A stretch of 64,000 nucleotides of DNA from Methylacidimicrobium tartarophylax (lineage in GTDB: Bacteria; Verrucomicrobiota; Verrucomicrobiia; Methylacidiphilales; Methylacidiphilaceae): contig NZ_CABFVA020000065.1 of assembly GCF_902143375.2 (NCBI RefSeq), positions 1-64,000 of the forward strand, in the 5' to 3' direction. Position 1 is the stretch's first letter, and every line of letters starts with the position of its first letter. Position numbers and translations under genes: made by a program. The notes beneath the pieces are model-generated. The model was not told where the DNA came from and made no database searches. It was given only the letters and a program-made list of their open reading frames with translations. This document shows positions 33,608-42,992 of the stretch, one piece after another.

Positions 33608-35999
33608 TCTCCACCTTCACTCTCGCTATTCCGACCGACCTTCGGAATGGATCTTGCGGCGGATCGGCTGCCGACAGAGCTACACCGATCCGGAGACGCT
33701 CTATCAGAAGCTTGCCGACGCGGGCATGAGGTGGAAGACGATCACCGATCACGATCGGATCGACGGTTGCCTGGAGATGCGGGAGCGACATCCCGATGTC
33801 TTCCTGAGCGAGGAGGTGACCACATTCTTTCCCGATGGATGCGAGATTCACCTGCTGGTTTGGAACATTCGGGAGTCGGACCATGCACGCATCCAGCAGC
33901 TCGCGCCCAATATCGAGGATCTGGCGGCCTTTCTTCGAGCAAACAAGATCCCCCATGCGGTGGCTCATCCTTTGGAAAAGCTCAACGGGAAACTTTCGCC
34001 GGATCACTTCGAGAAGCTGATTTTGCTTTTTCGTGCTTTCGAGACGGCGGATGGCAACCGGCCTGGATTGCCGCAGGAGATCGCCCGTCTCTGTCTGCTC
34101 TCCCTCACGCCCGAGCGAATCGTCGAGATGTCGAAACGACAGGGGATTGCCCCTCTCGACGGCGAATGCCATCGAAAAATCTTTGTGGGAGGATCCAACG
34201 ATCATGGCGGGCTTGCCCTCGGCAGCTTGTGGACGGAAGCCGACGACGAGGGAACCCCCGAGGGGTTTTTCCGCGCCCTTTTTGCCGGGAAGGGAAGAAC
34301 GGGGGGAGGAGAGCCGGGGGACCCGGCGCGCGTCTCCATCGCGGTTTACAATCTGGGGTTCCAATACGCTCAAGAGCGGCTTCGGCAATCGGCGCCCCTG
34401 GCTGCCGCCCTGATGCAGAAGATCGCCGAGCGCTTTGTCTCTGGGAAGAATCCGACGGCTTTTTCTCTTGGGGAGCGAATCGGCCACTTGGCGGAAGCCG
34501 TCCGCAGCGGGCAAGTCTTCGAACTACTCAAGCCCGGCGAAGGCACGCTGGTGCGGGCCTTCGCCGACTTCTTCACCAACGCCGGGGTTCGCGGGGAGAT
34601 CGATCGCATTATCGGGCGGGCTTCGAGTCCGGTGGATGCATCGTTTCGGGTTGCCTCGTACCTGGTGAATCAGTTGGCTTATCGTCTCGTGAGCAGCGCC
34701 GCCGCTCAGCTCGGACGAGGAAGCATTCTCGAGGCATTCCAATCCCTCGCCGGGCTCCTACCCGTGACGGCGGCGGCGGTTCCCCATCTTCTTGCCTTTC
34801 AGCGTCAAGGGTTTGATCGCCGTTTTGTGCGGGATCTCTGTCGTCGGTATCTCCCCGCCCCTCCGGCGGAAATCCTCTCGTGCAAACGGGCATGGTTCAC
34901 CGACACGCTCGACGAGGTCAACGGGGTGACGCGAACGATTCAGGCGATGGCTCGCGCCTCTGCGCAAGCCGGGGCCGACTTGACCGTCGTAACCTCACGC
35001 GCCCATCCGAAAGTCGACGGACTCCGGTTCCGGAACTTTCCTCCGATCGGAGAGTTTTCGATTCCCGAATACGAGCTTCAGAAGCTCGCGTTTCCTCCCT
35101 TTTTTGATCTTCTGGAATTTGTCCATAAGGAGCGATTCACGGAACTGATCGTCAGTACGCCGGGCCCGATGGGACTGTGCGCGCTCGCGATCGGAAAGAT
35201 CCTCGGCCTACGGACGGTGGGCATCTACCACACCGATTTCCCGCAGTACACGCGCTTTCTTAGCCAAGATCCGTGGATGGAAGGTCTGGCGTGGAGTTAC
35301 ATGGACTGGTTTTACGGCCAAATGGCGAAGACCTACGTGAATTCAGCCGCCTATCTCCGCTCCTGGATCGATCGGGGACTTCCCGCGGAAAAGTTGGCGA
35401 TCCTCCCGCGAGGCATCGAGGTGCAGGCCTTTCACCCTTCGTTCCGGCAAGCCGATTTCTGGAAGCGGAGGGGAGCGACGGGACCGGTGCTCCTCTACGT
35501 TGGTCGGATCTCCAAGGAGAAGGAGTTGGGGTTTTTGCCCGCGGTTGCCGAAACCTTGCACCGTCGAGGATTGAAATTCACTCTCGCCTTCGTGGGGGAG
35601 GGTCCCTATCGGCGGGAGTTGACCCGGCTCCTGCCCGACGCTCTCTTTGCCGGCATTCTGACCGGCAGGGAGTTGAGCGAGGCCTATGCTTCGGCCGATC
35701 TTTTCGTCTTTCCGAGCACGACCGATACGTTCGGCAACGCAGTGCTGGAAGCCATGGCCTCCGGCTTGCCTGTGGTGGTGTCCGACGAAGGCGGCCCGCC
35801 GGAACTCTTGGGCCAATTCGGGATAGGGCATGTGTGCCGTGCCCGCTCTCGGGAAGAATGGGCCGCCGCGATTTCTCTTCTGTTGACGAGTCCGCCGTCC
35901 TTCGCGGAACGGGAGAAAATGGCGGAAGCAGTTCGGCGAGCTTGGAATTGGGAGCAGGCCTTCGCCCAATTTTGGGAGTCGGTCGGCTCTCTGGCCTAA
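33594..35999 (+). CDS. PHP-domain / glycosyltransferase family 4 fusion protein
   Basis: 801 residues. Residues 1-~270 form a PHP phosphoesterase-like domain with metal motifs SRVDLHLHSRYS, KTITDHDRIDGCLEM, HAVAHPLEKLNGKL and GGSNDHGG. Residues ~280-420 form a helical linker. Residues ~430-800 are a GT4: DEVNGVTRTIQAMARASAQA, GIYHTDFPQYTRFLSQDP, AILPRGIEVQAFHPSFRQAD, VLLYVGRISKEKELGFLPAV and FVFPSTTDTFGNAVLEAMAS then GLPVVVSDEGGPPELL. The GT half resembles monoglucosyl-diacylglycerol synthases. Fusion of a PHP hydrolase with a transferase suggests processing of a phosphorylated intermediate of the same glycan. Last gene of the operon. Confidence 0.9.
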   Translation: MSRVDLHLHSRYSDRPSEWILRRIGCRQSYTDPETLYQKLADAGMRWKTITDHDRIDGCLEMRERHPDVFLSEEVTTFFPDGCEIHLLVWNIRESDHARIQQLAPNIEDLAAFLRANKIPHAVAHPLEKLNGKLSPDHFEKLILLFRAFETADGNRPGLPQEIARLCLLSLTPERIVEMSKRQGIAPLDGECHRKIFVGGSNDHGGLALGSLWTEADDEGTPEGFFRALFAGKGRTGGGEPGDPARVSIAVYNLGFQYAQERLRQSAPLAAALMQKIAERFVSGKNPTAFSLGERIGHLAEAVRSGQVFELLKPGEGTLVRAFADFFTNAGVRGEIDRIIGRASSPVDASFRVASYLVNQLAYRLVSSAAAQLGRGSILEAFQSLAGLLPVTAAAVPHLLAFQRQGFDRRFVRDLCRRYLPAPPAEILSCKRAWFTDTLDEVNGVTRTIQAMARASAQAGADLTVVTSRAHPKVDGLRFRNFPPIGEFSIPEYELQKLAFPPFFDLLEFVHKERFTELIVSTPGPMGLCALAIGKILGLRTVGIYHTDFPQYTRFLSQDPWMEGLAWSYMDWFYGQMAKTYVNSAAYLRSWIDRGLPAEKLAILPRGIEVQAFHPSFRQADFWKRRGATGPVLLYVGRISKEKELGFLPAVAETLHRRGLKFTLAFVGEGPYRRELTRLLPDALFAGILTGRELSEAYASADLFVFPSTTDTFGNAVLEAMASGLPVVVSDEGGPPELLGQFGIGHVCRARSREEWAAAISLLLTSPPSFAEREKMAEAVRRAWNWEQAFAQFWESVGSLA

Positions 36000-36116
36000 G
36001 CGTGCCTGTCTTCCAAGCCTTCTCCTGCGGCTTGCGCAATGGACCTGTCTGCTTCGTTGCTCGCCTCATTGGGGCTTGCCCTCCTCCGCTTCCGATGGCA
36101 AGGCTTAGAACTGGAA

Positions 36117-37838
36117 ATGAACACGCTTGCCCCCCTCAGAGCCTTTGCCGCTCGCACCTTTCTTCCTGCCGCAGTGGATCTCTGCTCCCTTCCGGAACTC
36201 GAGGAGCAGTTCGGACGGCTCGAGCGAGAGCTTCGGGATGCCGGATCGGCAAGTGCTCTGGTGACTTGGCTTGGTCATTACGATGAGGTCCAGGCAGCGG
36301 TGGACGAGGTGCGGGCCAGGCGCTACATCGCGATGACCTGCCAGACGGACGATCCGGAGCGCGAAAAAGCCTATTTGGAAATCCTGACCGTTGTCGATCC
36401 GTGGAGGAAAGCTCGGCAGATGGAAATCCTGCGCGCGTTTTCCCAGCATCCATGCCTCGACTCGCTGCCTGAGTCTTATGGGGTTCTGCGACGGAGCGTG
36501 GAAATGCAAGTCCGCCTTTTCCGCGAGGAGAATATCGCCCGGGAGACCGAGGAGGCGCGGCTTTCCCAGCAGTATCAGAAGATCGTCGGGGCGATGACCG
36601 TCTCCTTCGATGGGAAGGAGCAGACGCTCGCCCAGGTGGGAAGGGTGCTGGAAGAGCCGGATCGGGAGAGAAGGCAGAGGGCGTGGGAGCAGATTGCCGA
36701 GCGCAGGGGCCAAGACGTAGAAACGTTGGAGGAACTCTTCGATCGCCTTCTGGTTCTTCGGAGCGAGATTGCCACCGGCGCAGGCTTTTCGGACTATCGC
36801 GGCTACGCCTTTGCCCGCGCGGAGCGATTTGATTACACCCCGGCAGACTGCCTTGAGTTTGGTCGGGCGATCGAAGAACTGGTGGTGCCCGTTTGCCGGG
36901 AGATGGACGCGCGGCGGGAGAAGCAGCTCGGAATCGACCGGCTTCGCCCTTGGGATCTGGTCGTAGACCCCGAGGGGAAGCCTCCTTTGCATCCTTTTCG
37001 CACCTGCGCCGAACTCTTGGAGAAGACCGAAAAGGTGATCTGCTCCCTGGACCAGCCGTTGGGAGATCTCTTCAGGCAGTTGCGCCGAAGCGAGTTGGTC
37101 GATCTCGAGAACCGAAAGGGCAAAGCACCCGGAGGCTACCAGAGTACTTTATCCGAAGCGCGACTGCCTTTTGTCTTCATGAACGCGGTCGGCACGCACC
37201 GAGACCTGGAAACTCTTCTGCATGAAAGCGGTCATGCTTTCCACACCCTTCTTGCCCGCACCCAACCCCTTTATGCCTATCGCTCCGCTCCTTTGGAATT
37301 TTGCGAGGTGGCGTCGATGGCCATGGAGCTTTTAGCTGCACCCTACTTGGGAACCTTTTACGGAGAAGAAGACGCGCGGCGGGCTCGACGCAACCACCTC
37401 GAGGGAATCCTCCGTTTCCTTCCCTGGATGGCCGTCGTCGATGGCTTCCAGCATTGGCTCTATACCCATCCCGGCCATAGCCGGGACGAACGAGCCGTTG
37501 CCTGGAAAGGGCTGGTGCAGCGTTTCGGCGGGAGAGAGGATTGGAGCGGTTATGAAGGAGTTCTGCGCTCCCTTTGGCACCGGCAGCTCCATATTTTCGA
37601 ATACCCTTTTTACTACATCGAGTATGGGATCGCCCAACTGGGTGCCTTAGGCCTCTGGAGGCGATCCCTCACGGACCCTGCCGGGGCCTTGGATGCCTAT
37701 CGGCGCGCGCTCGCCCTGGGAGGATCGAAGCCGCTTCCTGAGCTCTTTGCGGCAGCCGGACTCCCTTTTTCCTTCGGACAGGACAATCTGCAGACCCTGG
37801 TGAGAGCGGTCCGCGAGGAGATTCAGCGCCTCAGATAG
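36117..37838 (+). CDS. pepF: M3-family oligoendopeptidase (PepF type)
   Basis: 573 residues from MNTLAPLRAF (a longer frame starts at 36039). Zinc metallopeptidase: HESGHAFH at about residues 369-376 is the HExxH motif, with the third ligand Glu in LEFCEVASMAMELL about 26 residues later. The preceding FVFMNAVGTHRDLETLL and the region LYAYRSAPLEFCEVAS are typical of M3B. No signal peptide, so cytoplasmic degradation of short peptides is expected. Transcribed in the same direction as the glycan operon but 117 bp downstream and unrelated in function. Confidence 0.92.
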   Translation: MNTLAPLRAFAARTFLPAAVDLCSLPELEEQFGRLERELRDAGSASALVTWLGHYDEVQAAVDEVRARRYIAMTCQTDDPEREKAYLEILTVVDPWRKARQMEILRAFSQHPCLDSLPESYGVLRRSVEMQVRLFREENIARETEEARLSQQYQKIVGAMTVSFDGKEQTLAQVGRVLEEPDRERRQRAWEQIAERRGQDVETLEELFDRLLVLRSEIATGAGFSDYRGYAFARAERFDYTPADCLEFGRAIEELVVPVCREMDARREKQLGIDRLRPWDLVVDPEGKPPLHPFRTCAELLEKTEKVICSLDQPLGDLFRQLRRSELVDLENRKGKAPGGYQSTLSEARLPFVFMNAVGTHRDLETLLHESGHAFHTLLARTQPLYAYRSAPLEFCEVASMAMELLAAPYLGTFYGEEDARRARRNHLEGILRFLPWMAVVDGFQHWLYTHPGHSRDERAVAWKGLVQRFGGREDWSGYEGVLRSLWHRQLHIFEYPFYYIEYGIAQLGALGLWRRSLTDPAGALDAYRRALALGGSKPLPELFAAAGLPFSFGQDNLQTLVRAVREEIQRLR

Positions 37839-37960
37839 CCTGCCGACACGGTTCTGTTCCCTTGGGATGACGCAGTCGGACGGGAGCCTCTCGCGTTTTC
37901 CTTAAATGCGACGGAATCAGCCCGCGCTGTAGCGCACCGATTCCGAGCGGATCCGCACAT

Positions 37961-38329
37961 CTATTCCGGCGAGGGACCCGAGTGGAGTTCGTCCTTCGCT
38001 TCGCGCGATTCGTGCCGGCGCTTTTCGGTCAATTCGGTTTTCCGGCGCCGGAGTTGGCCTTCGAGGCGGTCGGAGATCAGATCGATGGCCTGGTAGAGAT
38101 CGTGTCCGTGATCTTCGGCATGAAGATCCGGTCCGGGAAGGGAAAGATGGACTTTGACGATGAAGGCCTGCTTGTTGGCCGAAGCTTTCGGCGGGTCGTG
38201 CTGGACGGTGACGTGAGCTCCGACAATTCTATCCTCGTAACGCTCGAGCTTTTGTAATTTTTTTTCGATATAGGAGTGCAGCGGTGCGGTCAGCTTAATT
38301 CCTTGCGGATTCCATTGGATCTGCATCAT
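37961..38329 (-). CDS. hpf: Ribosome hibernation promoting factor (short HPF / sigma-54 modulation protein)
   Basis: 122 residues from ATG 38329 (a second ATG follows directly). MQIQWNPQGIKLTAPLHSYI then EKKLQKLERYEDRI is the characteristic beta-alpha start of the S30AE family, followed by HVTVQHDPPKASANKQAFIV and AEDHGHDLYQAIDLISDRLE. It binds the 30S subunit to stall ribosomes in stationary phase. There is no C-terminal dimerisation domain, so this is the short type, ending in a basic/acidic tail (RRRKTELTEKRRHESREAKD). Divergent from cimA; convergent with pepF. Confidence 0.93.
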   Translation of the reverse strand: MMQIQWNPQGIKLTAPLHSYIEKKLQKLERYEDRIVGAHVTVQHDPPKASANKQAFIVKVHLSLPGPDLHAEDHGHDLYQAIDLISDRLEGQLRRRKTELTEKRRHESREAKDELHSGPSPE

Positions 38330-38391
38330 TCTGAAGTCTCTTCCCCGGCTTTCGCTTTGTCCAGGCGTTTTCTTCGAGTAAGGTGAGAGCG

Positions 38392-40023
38392 ATGTCGAGC
38401 CGGCAAAAGGCGGATCACGGTTCCGAAGCAGCCGTGACGATCTACGACACGACGCTGCGCGACGGCGCTCAAGGGGAGAATGTCCACTTTTCCCTTCCGG
38501 AGAAATTGCGGATCGTGCAGAAGCTGGACGAGGTGGGAGTTCCCTATATCGAGGGAGGATGGCCGGGGAGCAATCCGAAGGATCTGATGTTCTTCCAGGA
38601 GGTTTCACGCCTCTCGGGCCGAATGAGCCGGATCGTGGCGTTTGGCTCCACCCGGCGGGCGAGCCTTTCCGTGGAGCAGGATCCTCAAATCCGGATGCTT
38701 TTGGATGCGGGGACGGAGACTGTGGCGGTCTTCGGCAAGACGTGGCTTCTTCACGTCCGAAAAGTCCTTCGTGTGACTCCAGAAGAAAATCTGGCGATGA
38801 TTCGCGACACCGTCGCCTTTCTGAAGGCCTGCGGAAAAGAGGTGATCTATGACGCCGAGCATGCCTTCGACGGATATCAAGACGACCCGCAGTATGCTTT
38901 GGATTGCCTTGCCGTGGCTTCCGAGGCGGGCGCGGATTGGGTGGTGCTTTGCGATACGAATGGCGGATCGCTGCCCGAGAGGGTCGCGGAACTGACGAGG
39001 CTGACTCGGCAGAAAGTCCGGTCCCGCGTCGGCATTCATACGCACAACGATGGCGATCTTGCGGTAGCGAACGCGTTGGCCGCAGTCCAAGCGGGGGCAA
39101 CCCAGGTCCAGGGTACGATCAATGGCTATGGAGAGCGAACGGGAAACTGCAACTTGATCTCGACGATCGCCAATTTGGAAATCAAGCTCAACCGGCGCGC
39201 TCTTCCTCCCGGGGCTCTTGCTCGTCTCCAAGAGCTTTCCTATTTCGTGGATGAGATCGCCAACCTCGCTCCGAATCCCCGGGCGCCCTTCGTCGGTCGG
39301 TGCGCGTTTGCGCACAAGGGAGGCACTCACGTCAATGCCATCGGAAAGGTCTTCCGCAGCTACGAGCATATCGAGCCGGAAATCGTGGGCAACCGCCGCC
39401 GGGTTCTTGTCGGTGAACTTTCCGGACGAAGCAATATCGTGCTCAAGGCGCGGGAGTTAGGCTTGGTGCTCCGCGAGGACGACCCGCGCACCCGGGAGGC
39501 GCTCCAGCAGATCAAAGCGATGGAAGGAAAGGGATATGAATTCGAGGCAGCGGATGCCTCGTTCGAACTGCTCCTGCGCAGGCTCTTGCTGCCGTACCCT
39601 TCCTTCTTCCAACTGGTGGAGTATCACGTCTCCATCCGGAGCTTTCCTGGCAAGGAGTACGAGGTTTCCGAGGCGACCGTGAAGCTATCAGTAAAGGGAC
39701 GGACTGTCTACACCGTAGCGGAGGGTGATGGCCCGATCCACGCCTTGGATCAGGCGCTGCGCGGCGGCCTCGAACGGTTTTATCCGGAGCTTGCTCGGGT
39801 CGGCTTGCGCGATTACAAGGTTCGCATCTTGGGCCAGATGGGGGGCAGCGGAGCCGCGACGCGAGTGTTGGTGGAGTCCTCCGATGGCTTGACGAGCTGG
39901 ACCACCGTCGGCGTGTCGACCAATATCGTGGAAGCATCTTGGGAGGCGCTCGTCGACAGCATCGAATATTGGCTGCTGCGCTTGGAGAGATCCTCCGGTG
40001 CCCCTCGATCCCCCACAAGCTAA
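38392..40023 (+). CDS. cimA: (R)-citramalate synthase
   Basis: Condenses pyruvate and acetyl-CoA to citramalate for threonine-independent isoleucine synthesis. 543 residues. The alpha-IPM/citramalate synthase catalytic domain has VTIYDTTLRDGAQGENVHFS, YIEGGWPGSNPKD, GIHTHNDGDLAVANALAAVQ and TINGYGERTGNCNLISTIAN. The insert HKGGTHVNAIGKVFRSYEHI and the C-terminal LeuA allosteric domain (~430-540; HVSIRSFPGKEYEVSEATVK) match CimA rather than LeuA. Start ATG 38392; an alternative lies at 38383. Divergent from hpf with only 62 bp between. Overlaps the convergent lgt gene by 4 bp. Confidence 0.92.
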   Translation: MSSRQKADHGSEAAVTIYDTTLRDGAQGENVHFSLPEKLRIVQKLDEVGVPYIEGGWPGSNPKDLMFFQEVSRLSGRMSRIVAFGSTRRASLSVEQDPQIRMLLDAGTETVAVFGKTWLLHVRKVLRVTPEENLAMIRDTVAFLKACGKEVIYDAEHAFDGYQDDPQYALDCLAVASEAGADWVVLCDTNGGSLPERVAELTRLTRQKVRSRVGIHTHNDGDLAVANALAAVQAGATQVQGTINGYGERTGNCNLISTIANLEIKLNRRALPPGALARLQELSYFVDEIANLAPNPRAPFVGRCAFAHKGGTHVNAIGKVFRSYEHIEPEIVGNRRRVLVGELSGRSNIVLKARELGLVLREDDPRTREALQQIKAMEGKGYEFEAADASFELLLRRLLLPYPSFFQLVEYHVSIRSFPGKEYEVSEATVKLSVKGRTVYTVAEGDGPIHALDQALRGGLERFYPELARVGLRDYKVRILGQMGGSGAATRVLVESSDGLTSWTTVGVSTNIVEASWEALVDSIEYWLLRLERSSGAPRSPTS

Positions 40024-40826
40024 AGATATCGTCGTCTTCTCAGCCACCAGAGCATGCCGGCAAGGACGAGGGTGATTCCCGAAAGGATCTGCCCTTGCGT
40101 GAGAAAACCAAAGTAAAAGCCGATCTGGGCATCGGGTTCGCGGAAACATTCCGCGAGGATTCGAACGACGCTATAGCCGGCGAGGAAGGAGAGCGCGACC
40201 GTGCCTTCCCGGGAGCCGCGCGCCCGGAGCCAGGCGACCAGTGCGAAAAGAAACAGCCCCTCGAGCGCCGCCTCGTAGAGTTGCGAGGGGTGACGCGGCA
40301 TGGGCACTCCGAGAAGGGGCGGGGCTTCGGGGAAGACCACGGCCCAGGGCACGGTGGATGGTCGGCCCCAGAGTTCTCCATTGATGAAGTTGGCGATTCT
40401 GCCCAGCCCAAGCCCGACCGGCGTGCACCAGACGACGGCATCGGCCAGGTGGAAAAAAGGAAGCTTCCACCGCCGGGCGCTCAGGAAGAGGACGATCAGG
40501 ACGCCGGCAATCCCTCCGTGGCTCGACATCCCCCCCCGCCAGAGGGCGAAGAGTTCAAGAGGATGGGTGAGAATATGGGGAAGGTCGTAGAAGAGGCAGT
40601 AGCCCAATCTTCCTCCCGCAATGACCCCTCCGAGAGCGAGCCAGAAGACCAGATCGTCGATCTGTCGGTGGGACAAGCGAAGCCAGCCCTTCTTCTGCTG
40701 GTAGTGAAGTCCCCACCAGAGAAAGAGGAAGCCGAGGAGATAAGCCAGCCCATAGTAGCGGATTCCCCAGCCGCCTGGGAAGCGGACGAGATAAGGGCTG
40801 AGATTGTCGACGTAGTAGGCGAGCAT
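40020..40826 (-). CDS. lgt: Prolipoprotein diacylglyceryl transferase
   Basis: Attaches diacylglycerol to the lipobox Cys of prolipoproteins in the inner membrane. 268 residues from MLAYYVDNLSPYLV, with about seven transmembrane helices. Signature GGMSSHGGIAGVLIV holds the conserved H-G-G, followed by VGLGLGRIANFINGELWGRP with the essential Arg/Asn and RHPSQLYEAALEGLFLFA. The longer frame back to 40940 has no membrane character and is discarded. Convergent with cimA. Confidence 0.95.
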   Translation of the reverse strand: MLAYYVDNLSPYLVRFPGGWGIRYYGLAYLLGFLFLWWGLHYQQKKGWLRLSHRQIDDLVFWLALGGVIAGGRLGYCLFYDLPHILTHPLELFALWRGGMSSHGGIAGVLIVLFLSARRWKLPFFHLADAVVWCTPVGLGLGRIANFINGELWGRPSTVPWAVVFPEAPPLLGVPMPRHPSQLYEAALEGLFLFALVAWLRARGSREGTVALSFLAGYSVVRILAECFREPDAQIGFYFGFLTQGQILSGITLVLAGMLWWLRRRRYL

Positions 40827-41154
40827 CAGCAACGGTGGCCCGAGGCTATGCCGGAGCGGATTCCGGGGCAAGGCGCCCTTTGGGGAAAGAGCGTTTCTCT
40901 GTTGTCGTCCCGCCCGTCCTCCTGCGGGTTTGGCTGGCACTCGACAGAACGGCGGACCCGCTCCGTCGGAAACTTTCTCTTGCGGCTTGCAAATTTAAGG
41001 CCGTTTGCTTTGTTGATTCCGGATCTTGGGTTCTCGCAAGGCTGCGGCAAACCGGGTAGGAAGTCCCCTCCTTTTCTTGTCGACCGTCGGCACGGGACAT
41101 ACCCATGCGAGGATTGGTAGAGAGGAAAAGGGAAGAAAGAAGGAAAGAAGCATT
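40827..41154. other. Divergent spacer between lgt and thrS
   Basis: About 330 bases that must hold promoters for lgt (minus) and the thrS-infC-rpmI-rplT unit (plus). A purine-rich ribosome-binding stretch (AGGAAAGAAGCATT) precedes the thrS GTG. No credible gene and no leader matching a known riboswitch or T-box could be recognised by eye. Confidence 0.5.
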
Positions 41155-42990
41155 GTGACCGAGTTGGAAACCCTACGTCATTCCGCCGCGCACATCCTGG
41201 CGACTGCGCTTCTGGAGATCTGGCCGGAAGCGCAATTGGCCGCAGGACCGCCGGTGGAGAATGGATTCTATTACGATGTCTCCCTTCCCCATCGGATTTC
41301 GCCGGAAGATTTCCCGCGGATCGAAGAACAAATGCGCGAGATCGTTCGCGCCGGGCAGCCGTTCGTCTGCGTTCCGACGAGCCGGCAGGAAGCGGAGAAG
41401 CTGGCCCTGCGCGGACGGCTGGGTGCCTTGAGCGAACGCCCTGTGCCCAGCGAGTTCAAGCTAGACATCTTGCGCGGCATTCCCGAAGAGGAAGCGATCA
41501 CGCTCTACCAGAATGGAGAGTTTCTCGACCTTTGTGCGGGCCCCCACGTGAAGAGCACGGCCCAGGTCGGAGCGCTCCGGCTCACCCACGTCGCCAGCGC
41601 TTATTACCGCGGGGACGAAAACAATCCCCAGCTTCAGCGGGTTTATGGCACGGCTTTCTCCACCGAACGCGAGCTCGAGGAGCATATGGCGCGACTGGAG
41701 GAGGCCAAGAAACGGGATCATCGGAAGCTTGGTCGGGAACTGGAACTCTTCTGTTTCGACGACGCGGTAGGAGCTGGGCTTCCTCTCTGGCTTCCGCGGG
41801 GCGCCGCGATCCGGCAAGAGCTTCAGGCGTTCTTAGGGGAGCTTTTGACCCGACAGGGCTACGAGACGGTCTTCACGCCGCATATCGGAGAATTAGGCCT
41901 CTATCGGACTTCCGGCCATTTCCCGTTCTACCGGGAGTCCCAGTACCCTCCGCTTCCCGAGCCTGCGGAATGGGCGAGCCTCGTGCAGGAGGGATGCGGT
42001 TGCGGGGATTATGCCGATCGGGTCGAGAAGGGCCTGGTGGGAGGCTATCTCCTCAAGCCGATGAACTGCCCCATGCACGCGCGGATTTTCGCGAGCCGCC
42101 CGCATTCGTATCGCGAGCTTCCGGTCCGGCTCGCCGAGTTCGGCACGGTCTATCGCTGGGAAAAATCGGGAGAGCTGGGGGGCATGACTCGTTTGCGGGG
42201 CTTTACCCAGGACGATGCGCACATCTTCTGTTCCGAAAGCCAGATCGAGGCCGAGGTAAGTGGCTGCCTGGAGCTGGTCCAGACGGTACTTGCCGCACTG
42301 AATTTGCAGGACTGTCGGATTCGGTTGGGCTTGCGGGGGCCGGATTCGGCAAAATACATTGGGGAGCCCAGTCTCTGGGAGAAGGCGGAGGCAGCGCTGG
42401 CTTCCGCGATCCGGCAAGCCGGCTTAGCGTTTTCCGAAGAGGCGGGGGAAGCCGCTTTCTACGGACCGAAAATCGATTTCCTGGTGCGGGATTGCCTGGG
42501 ACGAGAATGGCAACTGGGTACGGTGCAACTCGACTACAACTTGCCCGTGCGGTTCGGGCTCACCTTCATCGGCGCGGACAATCGGGAGCATCGCCCGGTG
42601 ATGATCCACCGCGCTCCTTTCGGCTCCCTGGAGCGGTTCCTAGCGATCTTGATCGAGCATTTCGGCGGAGACTTCCCCACCTGGCTCGCTCCCGAGCAGG
42701 TGCGGATCTTGCCGATCAGCGACCAGCAACTCGATTATGCGCGAGAAGCGGCCGCCGCGTTGCGGCAGCGGCGGTTGCGGGTCAGCGTCGAAGAAAAAAA
42801 CGAGACGCTCAATGCGAAGATTCGGATTGCCGAAAAGCAAAAGATTCCGTATATGGCTATTGTTGGAAAGAACGAGCAATCTACAAGAAACCTCTCGGTG
42901 CGGAGCCGCAGGCGAGGGAACCTCGGTGCGATGATCCTGACAGCATTTGCAGATCAGGTGGTTGACGAGGTGGCAAGGCGGTCTCTGTAA
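41155..42990 (+). CDS. thrS: Threonyl-tRNA synthetase lacking the TGS domain
   Basis: Charges tRNA-Thr. 611 residues from GTG 41155. It begins directly with the N2 editing domain (ETLRHSAAHILATALLEIWP; zinc/editing HSAAH and later GPHVKSTAQVGALRL). It continues with the class II catalytic core (AEFGTVYRWEKSGELGGMTR, motif 2; RGFTQDDAHIFC), the zinc-binding LKPMNCPMHARIF, motif 3 and a C-terminal anticodon-binding domain (RILPISDQQLDYAREAAAAL). The ~60-residue N-terminal TGS domain of most bacterial ThrRS is missing, and the frame extended back to 41026 does not supply it. First gene of the conserved thrS-infC-rpmI-rplT order. Confidence 0.95.
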   Translation: MTELETLRHSAAHILATALLEIWPEAQLAAGPPVENGFYYDVSLPHRISPEDFPRIEEQMREIVRAGQPFVCVPTSRQEAEKLALRGRLGALSERPVPSEFKLDILRGIPEEEAITLYQNGEFLDLCAGPHVKSTAQVGALRLTHVASAYYRGDENNPQLQRVYGTAFSTERELEEHMARLEEAKKRDHRKLGRELELFCFDDAVGAGLPLWLPRGAAIRQELQAFLGELLTRQGYETVFTPHIGELGLYRTSGHFPFYRESQYPPLPEPAEWASLVQEGCGCGDYADRVEKGLVGGYLLKPMNCPMHARIFASRPHSYRELPVRLAEFGTVYRWEKSGELGGMTRLRGFTQDDAHIFCSESQIEAEVSGCLELVQTVLAALNLQDCRIRLGLRGPDSAKYIGEPSLWEKAEAALASAIRQAGLAFSEEAGEAAFYGPKIDFLVRDCLGREWQLGTVQLDYNLPVRFGLTFIGADNREHRPVMIHRAPFGSLERFLAILIEHFGGDFPTWLAPEQVRILPISDQQLDYAREAAAALRQRRLRVSVEEKNETLNAKIRIAEKQKIPYMAIVGKNEQSTRNLSVRSRRRGNLGAMILTAFADQVVDEVARRSL

Positions 42991-42992
42991 GC

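Noticed and set aside
33647-34816. Second plus-strand frame inside the PHP-GT4 fusion
   Set aside because: Shadow frame of the fusion gene; no recognisable domain.
40827-41154. T-box or riboswitch in the thrS leader
   Set aside because: No T-box core sequence or specifier structure could be recognised; the leader was only noted as a divergent promoter region.
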